Positions 51,301-60,900 of a stretch of DNA of 64,000 bases are shown here, one piece after another. The notes beneath the pieces are model-generated. The model saw only the letters and a program-made list of their open reading frames with translations. It was not told where the DNA came from and made no database searches. How positions within the stretch are numbered: position 1 is the stretch's first letter; the number at the start of each line of letters is the position of its first letter. Made by a program: the position numbers and the translations under genes. The stretch lies in NCBI RefSeq assembly GCF_023515955.1, contig NZ_CP097322.1, positions 6,000,501-6,064,500 of the forward strand, in the 5' to 3' direction. The stretch comes from Streptomyces sp. RerS4. GTDB lineage: Bacteria > Actinomycetota > Actinomycetes > Streptomycetales > Streptomycetaceae.

Positions 51301-54300
51301 GATCATCGAGCAGGCCCCGGCCGAGCAGGGGTCCGAGGACCCCGAGGCGCAGGGGACCCCTGTGCCGCCGGCACCCCACCCCCTACTGGCCGCGACGACC
51401 CCGGACGAGAACGACGCCGAGCGCACCGCCCCGCTGCCCTGGCCGCTCACGGCCAAGAGCGAGAAGGCGCTGCACGCCCAGGCGGATCGGCTCCTGAACC
51501 ACCTCGCCACCCGTCCTGACCTGCGGAGCAGCGATCTCGGCCACTCCCTGGCCACCACCCGCACCGCCCACGACCGCCGCGCGGTCGTGATCGGCCGGGA
51601 CCGGGAGGAACACCTCGCGGGCCTCGCCACCCTGGCCGCCGGAGGCACCGCACCCCTGCTCGTCCAGGGGTCGGTCATCGGGGGCAAGACCGCCTTCGTG
51701 TTCCCCGGACAGGGGTCGCAATGGGTGGGAATGGCGGAAGCGCTGTTGGACGCTTCACCCGTGTTTGCAACCCGGGTGGATGAGTGTGCGAAGGCGCTGG
51801 AGCCCTTCACCGACTGGTCGTTGGTGGACGTGCTCCGGGCCGCCGACGGCGCGCCCTCCCTCGACCGGGTGGATGTGGTCCAGCCGGCGTTGTTCGCGGT
51901 GATGGTGTCGCTCGCCGAGATGTGGCGGGCGGCGGGTGTGCGTCCGGGTGCGGTGATCGGTCACTCGCAGGGGGAGATAGCCGCCGCGTGCGTGGCGGGG
52001 ATCCTGTCGCTGGAGGACGCGGCCCGTGTGGTGGCCCTGCGGAGTCAGGCCATCGGTCGGGTGTTGGCGGGGCTGGGCGGGATGGTGTCCGTGCCGCTGC
52101 CGGCTGCCGCGGTGCGGGAGCGGATCGCGCCGTGGGGTGAGGAGCGGATCTCCGTCGCCGCCGCCAACGGGCCCTCATCCGTGGTGATCTCGGGTGAGGC
52201 GCAGGCCCTGGATGAGTTCCTGGTCGCGTGCGAGGTCGATGGCGTGCGGGCCAAGCGGATCGCGGTGGATTACGCCTCGCACTCGGCGCAGGTCGAGCTG
52301 TTGAGGCAGGAGCTGGCCGAGCTGCTCGCTCCGATCGTCCCGCAGGAAGCGGAGGTTCCTTTCCTGTCGACCGTCACCGGTGAGTGGGTGAAGGGCCCCG
52401 AGCTGGACGGTGGTTACTGGTTCCGCAATCTCCGTCAGACGGTGGAGCTGGAGGAGGCCACCCGGACGCTTCTGGACCAGGGCTTTGGTGTGTTCATCGA
52501 GTCCAGCCCGCATCCCGTCCTGACCGTCGGGATGCAGGAGACCGTGGAGGACGCCGGCCGTGAGGCCGCGATCCTGGGCTCGCTGCGCCGTAACGAAGGC
52601 GGTCTGGAGCGCTTCTGGCTCTCCCTGGGCGAGGCCTACGTCCGTGGTGTGACCGTGGACTGGGACGCCGTCTTCGCCGGCACCGGCGCCCGGCGCGTCG
52701 ACCTGCCGACGTACGCCTTCCAGTCGCAGCGGTTCTGGCCCGAGGCCGCGCCCGCCGACCCCGAGGCGCCGCCGGCCGAGAGCGCGCTCGACGCCCGTTT
52801 CTGGGACGCCGTCGAACGCGAGGACCTTGCCGCGCTCACCGCCGAGCTGCACATCGAAGGCGACCAGCCGCTCACCGCCCTGCTCCCGGCGCTGTCCTCC
52901 TGGCGGCGCGAGAGCCGCGAGCAGTCCACCGTGGACGGCTGGCGCTACCGCGTCACCTGGAAGCCGCTGGCCGAAGCCGGTGCCACGCGGCTCTCGGGGG
53001 CCTGGCTGGTCGTCGTGCCCGAGGCCTTGGCCGGCCCGGACGCCGACACGGCCGCCGCCGTGCTGCGTACGCTCGGCGAGCGCGGCGCGGAGGTCCGTAC
53101 GGTCACCGTGGCCGCCGACGCGGCCGACCGGGACGCGCTCACCACCGCCCTCAAGACCGCCACAGGCGGGGCCACCCACCCCGCCGGCGTCCTCTCCCTC
53201 CTCGCCCTCGGCGACACCGACGCCGCGCCTCTGCGCGAGCACCCCGGGCTGCTCGCCACCGCCGCGCTCGTCCAGGCCCTCGGCGACGCCGACGTGGCCG
53301 CGCCGCTGTGGTGCGTCACCCGCGGCGCCGTCTCCGTGGCCCGGTCCGAGCGGCTCCAGGACCCGGCGCAGGCACTGCTGTGGGGCTTCGGCCGCACCGC
53401 CGCCCTGGAGTTCCCCGACCGCTGGGGCGGTCTGCTCGACCTGCCCGCGCAGGCCGACGAGCGAACCCTCGAACGGCTCGTCGGAGTCCTCGCCGGGGAC
53501 GGGGCCGAGGACCAGGTGGCGCTGCGCGCCTCCGGCCTGTTCGGCCGGCGCCTGGTCCACGCCTCCCTCGCGGACGCGCCCGTCGTGCCCGCCTGGAAGC
53601 CGCGCGGTACGACGCTGGTCACCGGCGGTACGGGCGCCCTCGGCGCCCACGTCGCCCGCTGGCTCGCCGAGAACGGCGCCGAGCACCTGATCCTGACCAG
53701 CCGGAGCGGCCCCGACGCACCCGGCGCGGCCGAGCTGCGCGAGGAACTCACCGCGCTCGGCGCCCGCGTCACGCTCCGCGCCTGTGACATGGCCGAGCGG
53801 GACGCCGTGGCCGCACTCCTCGCGGCCGTGCCCGCCGACCTGCCGCTGACCGCCGTCGTGCACACCGCCGGTGTCCTCGACGACGGGGTGATCGACGGGC
53901 TGACCCCCGAGCGGTTCGCGACCGTACTCGCCCCCAAGGCGGACGCGGCGCTGACCCTCCACGAGCTGACGCGCGACCTCGACCTGTCGGCGTTCGTCCT
54001 GTTCTCCGGCGTCGCCGGCACCCTGGGGGACGCCGGGCAGGGCAACTACGCCGCCGCCAACTCCTACCTCGACGCCCTCGCCGAGCAGCGGCACGCCGAC
54101 GGGCTGCCCGCGACCTCGGTGGCCTGGGGCCGGTGGGGCGACAGCGGACTGGCCGCCGGCGGCGCCATCGGCGAACGGCTCGACCGCGGCGGCGTACCGG
54201 CCATGGCGCCGCGCGCCGCGATCCGGGCGCTCCAGCAGGCCCTGGACCACGCCGAACCGGCCGTCGCTGTCGCCGACATCCAGTGGGAGCGGTTCACGCC

Positions 54301-54937
54301 CGGCTACACCGCCGTACGGCCCAGCCCGTTCCTCGGCGATCTGCCCGAGGTGCGCCGGCTCGCGCGGACGGCCCCGGCCGCCGGCGAGGCGGGCGAGGGC
54401 GCGGCCGGGGCTCCGGGCGAGGCGCTGCGCCGCCGGCTGGCCGTGATGCCGCAGGCCGAACAGGCCCTGGCCGTACTGGAACTGGTGCGCTCCCACGCGG
54501 CGACCGCGCTGGGTCACGCCGGTACCGACGAGGTGGGCGCGGGCCGCGCGTTCAAGGAGCTCGGTTTCGACTCCCTGATCGCCCTGGAACTGCGCAACCG
54601 GCTGAACGCCGCCACCGGACTCAAGCTTCCGGCCACGCTGGTCTTCGACCACCCGACCCCGGCGGTCCTCGCCGAGTTCCTGCGGGCCGAGATCGTCCAG
54701 GACGGCAGCGCGGCGGCCGCGCCCGGCATCGCGGAACTGGAGAAGCTCGAATCCGCGCTCTCCGTCCTCGACCCGGACGTCCGGACGCGCGCCGACATCG
54801 CCTCGCGCCTCCAGGCCCTCCTGGCGAAGTGGGGTGAACCCCAGGCCCATTCGAGCGGCGAGGCCGTGGCCGAGAAGCTCCAGGAAGCCACGCCCGACGA
54901 GCTCTTCGACTTCATCGAGAACGAGCTCGGTATCTAG
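45305..54937 (+). CDS. PKS-5: two-module type I PKS (two KS-AT-KR-ACP), both methylmalonyl
   Basis: 3210 residues. N-terminal docking helix MVNEDKLRDYLKRATADL, KS 35-459, AT 556-906, KR 974-1446, ACP 1479-1556; KS 1575-2006, AT 2129-2481, KR 2544-3016, ACP 3049-3132; docking tail ending PDELFDFIENELG. Both ATs show GHSQGE and YASH with VDVVQ, the methylmalonyl-CoA signature, so two methyl branches are expected. KR 5a is complete (LDD, FSS, GQGNY). KR 5b has LDD and Tyr, but the residue 13 before Tyr is Gly instead of the catalytic Ser, so its activity is uncertain. No DH is present. Large parts are nearly identical to PKS-2. A 60-base gap without a hairpin separates it from PKS-6. Confidence 0.98.
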   Translation: MVNEDKLRDYLKRATADLRQARRRLREVEEQNQEPIAIVAMSCRYPGGVRTPDDLWRLVADGRDAISGFPADRGWDVETLYDADPDSAGSSYVSEGGFLYDAARFDPAPFGISPREALAMDPQQRLLLETSWEAFERAGIDPTSLRGSRTAVFAGVMYHDYTARLDTVPEGVEGFLGTGSSGSIASGRVAYTFGLEGPAVTVDTACSSSLVTLHLAVQALRAGECTMALAGGVTVMATPATFTEFSRQRGLASDGRCKPFAAAADGTGWGEGVGMLLVERLSDAQRHGHPVLAVIRGSAINQDGASNGLTAPNGPSQQRVIHQALTNARLGAADVDVVEAHGTGTTLGDPIEAQAVLATYGQDRPAARPLLLGSIKSNIGHTQAAAGVASIIKMVEAMRHGVVPKTLHLDEPTPHVDWEAGAVSLIGESVPWPQTGAPRRAGVSSFGFSGTNAHVIVEQAPEAVEAFEVEPGVRSGMPVVPWVLSGRSAAALRAQAERLAGLPELDPVDVGWSLASTRAGLDHRAVVLGDHAAGVRAVASGGMAAGVVTGSVVGGKTVFVFPGQGSQWVGMAAGLLESSPVFAARIEECAKALEPFTEWSLLDVLRGVEGAPSLERVDVVQPALFAVMVSLAEVWRSTGVRPGAVIGHSQGEIAAACVAGILSLEDAARVVALRSQAIGRVLAGLGGMVSVPLPAAAVRERIGPWGEERISVAAVNGPSSVVISGEVQALDEFLAACEVDGVRAKRIAVDYASHSAQVELLRQELAELLAPIVPQDAEVSFLSTVTGEWVNGPELDGGYWFRNLRQTVELEEATRTLLDQGFGVFIESSPHPVLTVGMQETVEDAGREAAILGSLRRNEGGLERFWLSLGEAYVRGVTVDWDAVFAGTGARRVDLPTYAFQQEHYWLESGTAEDPEAAAYPVDAVDARFWEAVERHDVAALTAELDIDADETLAALLPALSSWRRQSQERSTVDGWRYRITWKPAPEPATARLDGTWLVAVPEAAEAVPTAAVLRTLAEHGADVRQITVPRTHDVRAALVERIREALADGPAVAGVLSLLTPAGTEAEPIGVAAPAGVIATLSLVQALGDADVAAPLWCVTRGAVSVARSERQTDPAQAPIWGLGRVTALEHGERWGGLIDLPSEADDRVLERLAGVLAGDAAEDQVAVRSSGLFVRRLVRARLSDSPAVREWRPSGTTLVTGGTGALGAHVARWLASNGAEHLVLTSRRGAEAPGAAELREELTALGAEVTLVACDVSDRDALAALIAAIPADRPLTAVVHTAAVLDDGVIETLTPEQIERVLRVKVDATLHLHELTRDLDLSAFVLFSSFAATFGAPGQGNYAPGNAFLDAFAEYRRAEGLPATSLAWGPWGDGGMAEGAVGDRMRRHGVIEMDPERAVSALRHALDRDETTLTVADMEWKRFVLAFTSGRARPLLHDLPEARQAMEPARDDAAQDGGGAAVLVRRLAGQPEAEQERLLLELVRTAVAAVLGYAGPDAVEAGRAFKELGFDSLTSVELRNRLGAAAGLKLPPTLVFDYPTPTVLARHLRAELAGHRATGATPVPTAATSGSEDEPIAVVAMSCRFPGGVRSPEELWQLLASGGDALSRFPADRGWDVEALYDPDPNAQGTSYTREGGFLTDAASFDPAFFGISPREALAMDPQQRLLLETSWETFERAGIDPETLRGSQSGVFVGTNGSDYSHLVRGAATEGLEGHLATGSAGSVVSGRLSYTFGLEGPAVTVDTACSASLVALHLAVQALRAGECSMALAGGVTVMSTPGTFIEFSRQRGLSTDGRCKAFSSDADGFSPAEGVGMLLVERLSDAKRNGHPVLAVIRGTAINQDGASNGLTAPNGPSQQRVIRQALANARLTPAEVDVVEAHGTGTTLGDPIEAQALLATYGQDRPEGRPLLLGSIKSNIGHAQAAAGVAGVMKVVLSMRHGVLPRSIHIAEPTPHVDWSAGEVALLTERRAWPETGGRPWRAGVSSFGFSGTNAHAIIEQAPAEQGSEDPEAQGTPVPPAPHPLLAATTPDENDAERTAPLPWPLTAKSEKALHAQADRLLNHLATRPDLRSSDLGHSLATTRTAHDRRAVVIGRDREEHLAGLATLAAGGTAPLLVQGSVIGGKTAFVFPGQGSQWVGMAEALLDASPVFATRVDECAKALEPFTDWSLVDVLRAADGAPSLDRVDVVQPALFAVMVSLAEMWRAAGVRPGAVIGHSQGEIAAACVAGILSLEDAARVVALRSQAIGRVLAGLGGMVSVPLPAAAVRERIAPWGEERISVAAANGPSSVVISGEAQALDEFLVACEVDGVRAKRIAVDYASHSAQVELLRQELAELLAPIVPQEAEVPFLSTVTGEWVKGPELDGGYWFRNLRQTVELEEATRTLLDQGFGVFIESSPHPVLTVGMQETVEDAGREAAILGSLRRNEGGLERFWLSLGEAYVRGVTVDWDAVFAGTGARRVDLPTYAFQSQRFWPEAAPADPEAPPAESALDARFWDAVEREDLAALTAELHIEGDQPLTALLPALSSWRRESREQSTVDGWRYRVTWKPLAEAGATRLSGAWLVVVPEALAGPDADTAAAVLRTLGERGAEVRTVTVAADAADRDALTTALKTATGGATHPAGVLSLLALGDTDAAPLREHPGLLATAALVQALGDADVAAPLWCVTRGAVSVARSERLQDPAQALLWGFGRTAALEFPDRWGGLLDLPAQADERTLERLVGVLAGDGAEDQVALRASGLFGRRLVHASLADAPVVPAWKPRGTTLVTGGTGALGAHVARWLAENGAEHLILTSRSGPDAPGAAELREELTALGARVTLRACDMAERDAVAALLAAVPADLPLTAVVHTAGVLDDGVIDGLTPERFATVLAPKADAALTLHELTRDLDLSAFVLFSGVAGTLGDAGQGNYAAANSYLDALAEQRHADGLPATSVAWGRWGDSGLAAGGAIGERLDRGGVPAMAPRAAIRALQQALDHAEPAVAVADIQWERFTPGYTAVRPSPFLGDLPEVRRLARTAPAAGEAGEGAAGAPGEALRRRLAVMPQAEQALAVLELVRSHAATALGHAGTDEVGAGRAFKELGFDSLIALELRNRLNAATGLKLPATLVFDHPTPAVLAEFLRAEIVQDGSAAAAPGIAELEKLESALSVLDPDVRTRADIASRLQALLAKWGEPQAHSSGEAVAEKLQEATPDELFDFIENELGI
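45407..49970 (+). other. Module 5a: KS, methylmalonyl AT, KR, ACP
   Basis: KS about 45407-46680 (Cys 45920-45922, loop GVMYHDY, as expected for a KS fed by the alkene-forming module 4c), AT about 46970-48020, KR about 48225-49640 (Tyr codon 49334-49336), ACP about 49740-49970 (Ser 49844-49846). A 2-methyl-3-hydroxy unit is predicted. Confidence 0.93.
50027..54700 (+). other. Module 5b: KS, methylmalonyl AT, KR with Ser-to-Gly, ACP
   Basis: KS about 50027-51320 (Cys 50549-50551 in CSAS, loop GTNGSDY, a non-alkene type fitting 5a as donor), AT about 51690-52745 (YASH near 52268), KR about 52935-54350, ACP about 54450-54700 (Ser 54572-54574). In the KR the FSS motif reads FSG: Gly codon 54008-54010, Tyr codon 54047-54049. 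Hydroxyl or ketone, undecided. Confidence 0.88.
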
Positions 54938-54985
54938 CACAGCGGACAGCAGGCAGTAACAGCACAAGGGTTTGTGACGAGCATG

Positions 54986-54992
54986 GGTGAGG
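54986..54992 (+). promoter_or_regulatory. Ribosome binding site for PKS-6
   Basis: GGTGAGG lies 5 bases before ATG 54998. An in-frame ATG at 54983 overlaps this region and has only AAGGG 12 bases upstream, so 54998 is preferred. Confidence 0.5.
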
Positions 54993-54997
54993 TTCCA

Positions 54998-57900
54998 ATG
55001 GCGCAGCAGGCGGCGGATCAGGACAAGATCATCGGCTACCTGAAGCGGGTGACGGCCGATCTGCACCAGACGCGGCAGCGCCTGCGCGAGGTCGAGGACC
55101 GGGAGCCGGAGCCGATCGCGATCGTCGGCATGGCCTGTAGGTTCCCCGGCGGCATCCAGTCGCCGGAGGACCTGTGGGACCTGGTCGCGGGCGGTCGGGA
55201 CGCCGTCACCGACTTCCCGACCGACCGCGGCTGGGACATCGAATCCCTGTACGACGCGGACCCCGACCGGCGGGGCACCTCGTACACCCGCGAGGGCGGA
55301 TTCCTCGACGGGGTCGGCGAGTTCGACGCCGGCTTCTTCGGGATCAGCCCGCGCGAGACCCTCGGCATGGACCCACAGCAGCGCCTGCTGCTCGAAACGT
55401 CCTGGGAGACCTTCGAACGCGCGGGCATCGACCCGGTGACCCTGCGCGGCTGCAAGGCCGGCGTGTTCATCGGCACCAACGGCCAGGACTATCCCGACCT
55501 GCTGCGCGACGGGGTCCCCCAGGGCGTCGAGCAGTACCTCCTGACCGGGAACGCGGCGAGCGTCGTCTCCGGCCGCCTCTCCTACACGTTCGGTCTCGAA
55601 GGCCCCGCCGTCACCGTCGACACCGCCTGCTCGGCGTCGCTCGTGGCCCTGCACCTCGCGGTGCAGGCGCTGCGCGGCGGCGAGTGCGACCTCGCCCTGG
55701 CGGGCGGTGTCACGGTCATGTCCAGCCCGCGCGCCTTCGTGCAGTTCAGCCGGCAGCGCGGCCTGGCCCCCGACGGCCGGTGCAAGCCGTTCGCCGACGG
55801 CGCCGACGGCACCGGCTGGGGCGAGGGCGTCGGCATGCTCCTCGTGGAGAAGCTCTCCGACGCCCGCCGCAACGGTCACCCGGTCCTCGCCGTGGTCCGG
55901 GGCTCCGCGATCAACCAGGACGGCGCCTCCAACGGCCTGACCGCGCCCAACGGCCCGGCGCAGCAGCGCGTCATCCGCCAGGCGCTGACCAACGCCGGGC
56001 TCACCCCGGCGCAGGTCGACGCCGTCGAGGCGCACGGCACCGGCACCACCCTCGGCGACCCCATCGAGGCCCAGGCCATCCTGGCCACCTACGGCCAGAA
56101 CCGGCCCGAGGGCCGGCCGCTGTGGCTGGGCTCCGTCAAGTCCAACATCGGGCACACCCAGGCCGCCGCCGGCGTCGCGGGCATCATCAAGATGGTCGAG
56201 GCGATACGGCACGGCGTCCTGCCCGAGTCCCTGCACATCGACCAGCCGTCCACCGCCGTCGACTGGACCACCGGCGCCGTCGAACTGCTCGACCGGGCCG
56301 TGCCGTGGCCGGAGACGGGCCAGCCGCGCCGCGCCGGCATCTCCTCCTTCGGCGTCAGCGGCACCAACGCCCACACGGTCATCGAGCAGGCCCCGCCGGT
56401 CGAAGAACCGGCTGTCACGGAGGCCGCCGGCGCCGGCGACGCCGACACCGTCGCGCAAGCCGCCGGCGGACCCGTCCCGCTGCTCGTCTCGGGCCACGGC
56501 GACGAGGGCCTGCGCGCCCAGGCGGCCCGCCTCGCCGCCCACCTGCGCGCCCACCCCGAACTCGCCGCCGACTCCGCGTCGGTCACCGACCTCGGCCTCT
56601 CCCTCGCCACCAGCCGCTCCGCGCTGGACCGCAGGGCCGTCCTCTTCGCCGCCGACCGCGAGCGGCTCCTCGCCGACCTCGACGCGCTCGCCGCCGGCGA
56701 GCAGCCCGCGACCGCCGTCGTCGGCGCCGTCGGCGAGGGCAACACCGCCTTCCTCTTCACCGGCCAGGGCAGCCAGCGCCCCGGCATGGCCCGGGAGCTG
56801 TACGCCACCCACCCGGCGTTCGCCCGCGCCCTCGACGCGGTCCGCGACGCACTCGACCCCCACCTCGAACGGCCCCTCTACGACGTCCTGTTCGCCGCCG
56901 AGGGCACCGCCGAGGCCGCCCTCCTGGACGCGACCGCCCACACCCAGGCCGCCCTGTTCGCCGTCGAGGTCGCCCTCTACCGGCAGCTCGAACAGTGGGG
57001 TGTTACCGCCGACTTCCTCATCGGGCACTCCATCGGCGAACTCGCCGCCGCCCACGTCTCCGGCGTCCTCACCCTCCCCGACGCGGCCGCCCTCGTGGCC
57101 GCCCGCGGCCGCCTGATGCAGGCCCTGCCGACCGGCGGCGCGATGATCGCCGTCGAGGCCACGCAGGACGAGGTCACCCCGCTCCTCACCGACCGGATCT
57201 CGATCGCCGCCGTCAACGGCCCCCGCTCCGTGGTCGTCTCCGGCGACGAGGACGCCGCCACGGCCCTCGCCGAGACCCTGCGCGCCCGCGGCCGCCGCAC
57301 CAAGCGGCTCACCGTCAGCCACGCCTTCCACTCGCCGCTCATGGACGACATGCTCGACGCGTTCCGCGAGGCCGCCGAAGCCGTCTCCTACGCGCCGCCC
57401 GTCATCCCGATCGTCTCCAACCTCACCGGCGCCTCCGTCACCGCCGAGGAGATCTGCACCGCCGACTACTGGGTCCGCCACGTCCGCGAGGCCGTCCGCT
57501 TCCTCGACGGCGTACGCGGCCTCGCCGCGCTCGGCGTCACCACCTTCATCGAGGTCGGCCCCGGCGGGGTCCTCACCGCCCTCGCGCAGGACTGCCTCAC
57601 CGACCAGGACGGCGACGACGCCCCCCAGGGCCTCGTCTTCGTACCCACCCTGCGCGCCGACCGCCCCGAACCGGCCGCGTTCGCCGCCGCCGTCTCCCGA
57701 GCCCACGTCCACGGCGTCGCGGTGGACTGGTCCGCCGTCTTCGCGGGCCGCGGCGGCCGTCGCGTCGAACTGCCCACGTACGCCTTCCAGCGCCGCCTGT
57801 ACTGGCCCGAGCCGCCCACCGCGTGGGCCGGCGACGTCACCGCCGCCGGCATCGGCTCCGCCGACCACCCGCTGCTCGGCGCGGCCATCGCCCTGGCCGA

Positions 57901-60900
57901 CGGCGACGGCTACCTCTTCACCGGCCGGCTCTCCCTGGCCACCCACCCCTGGCTCGCCGACCACACCGTCATGGACACCGTGCTGCTGCCCGGCACGGCC
58001 TTCGTGGAACTCGCCCTCCAGGCCGGCGAGCACACCGGCTGCGAACTCCTCGACGAACTCACCCTCCAGGCGCCCCTGGCGCTGCCCCCGCACGGCGGCG
58101 TCCAGATCCAGCTCGCCGTCGGCGCGCCCGACGCCGACGGACGGCGCGCCCTGACCCTGCACTCCCGGTCCGAGGACGCCGCCGACGACACCTGGGGCGA
58201 AGGCGCCTGGACCCGGCACGCCACCGGCTTCCTCGCCCCGGCCGCGCGGGACACCGTACGCCCCGGCGCGGACCTCGCGGTCTGGCCCCCGCAGGGCGCC
58301 ACCGCCGTCCCCGTCGAGGGCCTCTACGACTACCTCACCGCCTCCGGCTTCGCCTACGGCCCCGTCTTCCAGGGCCTGACCGGCGCCTGGCAGCGCGCCG
58401 ACGAGATCTTCGCCGAGGTCCGCCTGCCCGAGCAGGCGCACGCCGAAGCCGCCCTGTTCGGCCTGCACCCGGCCCTGCTCGACGCCGCCCTGCACGCCGT
58501 GGGCATGGGCTCCCTGCTGGAGGACACCGAGCACGGCCGCCTGCCGTTCTCCTGGAGCGGCGTCACCCTGCACGCCGTCGGCGCCCGCGCCCTGCGGGTG
58601 CGCCTCGCCCCCGCCGGCCGGGACACCGTCTCCGTCGACCTCGCCGACGAGACCGGCGCGCCCGTCGCGGGCGTCGACGCCCTGCTGCTGCGTCCCGTCA
58701 CCCCCGACCAGGTACGGGCGGCCCGTACGGCCTTCCACGACGCGCTGTTCCGCGTCGAGTGGAGCCCGCTGACCCTGCCCTCCGCCACGACCGTCGCCCC
58801 CGGCCAGTGGGCCCTGCTCGGCGAGGCCGCAGGCGTGGGCGAGGGCGCGGGCGTGGGCCTCGCCTCCCGGTTCGGTGCCGTCCTGCCGACCGCCGCGGCC
58901 CACCCCGACCTCGCCGCCCTCGCCGCGGCCGTCGACGCGGGCGCCCCCGTCCCGCAGGCCGTCCTCGTGCCCGTACCCGGTGAGCCGTCCGCGGGGCCGA
59001 CCCCGATCGACGCCGTCCTGCCCGCCGCCGTCGCGGACGCCCTGCACCACGCCCTCGACCTGGCGCAGGCCTGGCTCGCCGACGACCGGTTCGCCTTCTC
59101 CCGGCTCGTGTTCGTCACCCGCGGCGCCGTCGCCACCACCGCCGCGGCCGACGTGGCCGACCTCGCGCACGCCCCGCTGTGGGGCCTGCTGCGCTCCGCC
59201 CAGTCCGAGCACCCCGACCGGTTCGTCCTCGTCGACCTGGACGAGCGCGAGGAGTCCCTGCGCGCCCTGCCCGCCGCGCTGGCCACCGGCGAGCCGCAAC
59301 TCGCCCTGCGCGAGGGCCGCGCCGTCGTCCCCCGCCTCGGCCGCGTCCCCGCCGTGCCCGCCGCCGACGGCCAGGAGGCCCGCCCGCTCGACGTCGACGG
59401 CACCGCCCTGGTCACCGGCGCCACCGGCACCCTCGGCGGGCTCGTCGCCCGCCACCTCGTCACCGAGCACGGCGTACGCCGCCTGCTGCTGACCAGCCGC
59501 CGCGGCGAGGCCGCCGCCGGCGCCCCCGAACTCCTCGCCGAACTGCGCGCCCTCGGCGCCGAGGTCACCCTGGCCGCCTGCGACGCCGCCGACCGCGACG
59601 CGCTCGCCGCGCTGCTGGCCGACGTACCGGCCGCGCACCCCCTGACCGCCGTCGTCCACACCGCCGGCGTCCTCGACGACGGCATCCTCGAAGCGCTCAC
59701 CGCCGAGCGCGTCGACCACGTCCTGCCCGCCAAGGTCGACGCGGCCGTGCACCTGCACGAGCTGACGCGCGACCTCGACCTCGCCGCGTTCGTCCTGTTC
59801 TCCGCCGCCGCCGGCACCCTCGGCGCCGCCGGCCAGGCCAACTACGCCGCCGCCAACACCTTCCTCGACGCCCTCGCCCACCGCCGCCGCGCCGAGGGCC
59901 TGCCCGCCACCGCGCTCGCCTGGGGCCTGTGGGCCGAACGCAGCGGCATGACCGGCGACCTCGCCGACACCGACCTGGAACGCATCTCCCGCGCCGGCGT
60001 CGCCGCCCTGTCCTCCGCCGAGGGCCTCGCCCTCATGGACACCGCCCGCGCCGGCGGCGAACCCACCGCCGTCCCCATGCACCTCGACCTGGCCGCCCTG
60101 CGCCAGGCCGACGCGAGCATGGTCCCGCCGCTGCTGCGCGGCCTGGTCCGGCCCGCCGGCCGCCGCACGGCCGCCGACCGGGGCGCCGCCCCCGCCGACG
60201 GCCTCACCGAGCGGCTCCTGCCGCTGACCGCAGCCGAACGCGACCGGCTCCTGCTGGCCACCGTCCGCGTCCAGGTCGCCGCCGTCCTCGGCTTCCCCGG
60301 CCCCGACGCCGTCGACCCCGGCCGCGCCTTCAAGGAACTCGGCTTCGACTCGCTCACCGCCGTCGAACTGCGCAACCGCCTCGGCTCCGCCACCGGCGTC
60401 CGCCTGCCCGCCACCCTCGTCTTCGACTACCCCACCCCCAACAGCCTCGCCGCGTTCCTGCGCACCGAAATCCTCGGCGACCAGACCGCCCCCGCCGCCC
60501 ACGGCGGCGCCGGCTCGCCGGCCGTCGCCGACGAGCCCATCGCCATCGTCGCCATGGCCTGCCGCTACCCCGGCGGGGTCACCACCCCCGAGGAGCTGTG
60601 GCAGCTCGTCGCCGGCTCCGTCGACGCGATCTCCCCGTTCCCCACCGACCGCGGCTGGAACCTCGACGGGCTCTACGACTCCGACCCCGGCCGCGCCGGC
60701 ACCTCCTACACCCGCACCGGCGGCTTCCTGCACGACGCCGCCGACTTCGACCCGGACCTCTTCGGCATCAACCCGCGCGAGGCCCTCGCCATGGACCCGC
60801 ACCAGCGGCTCCTGCTGGAGACCTCCTGGGAGGCGTTCGAACGGGCCGGACTCGACCCCTCGTCCCTGCGCGGCAGCCGCACCGGCGTCTTCGCCGGCGT

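Noticed and set aside
26154..58000. Asp in place of Gly in the DH motif HxxxGxxxxP of modules 3c and 6a
   Set aside because: I first took this as inactivation. Both DHs keep His, YGPxF and the Asp helix, and both are followed by a KS of the enoyl-acceptor type, so the change is probably tolerated. It is counted only as weak evidence in 1B.
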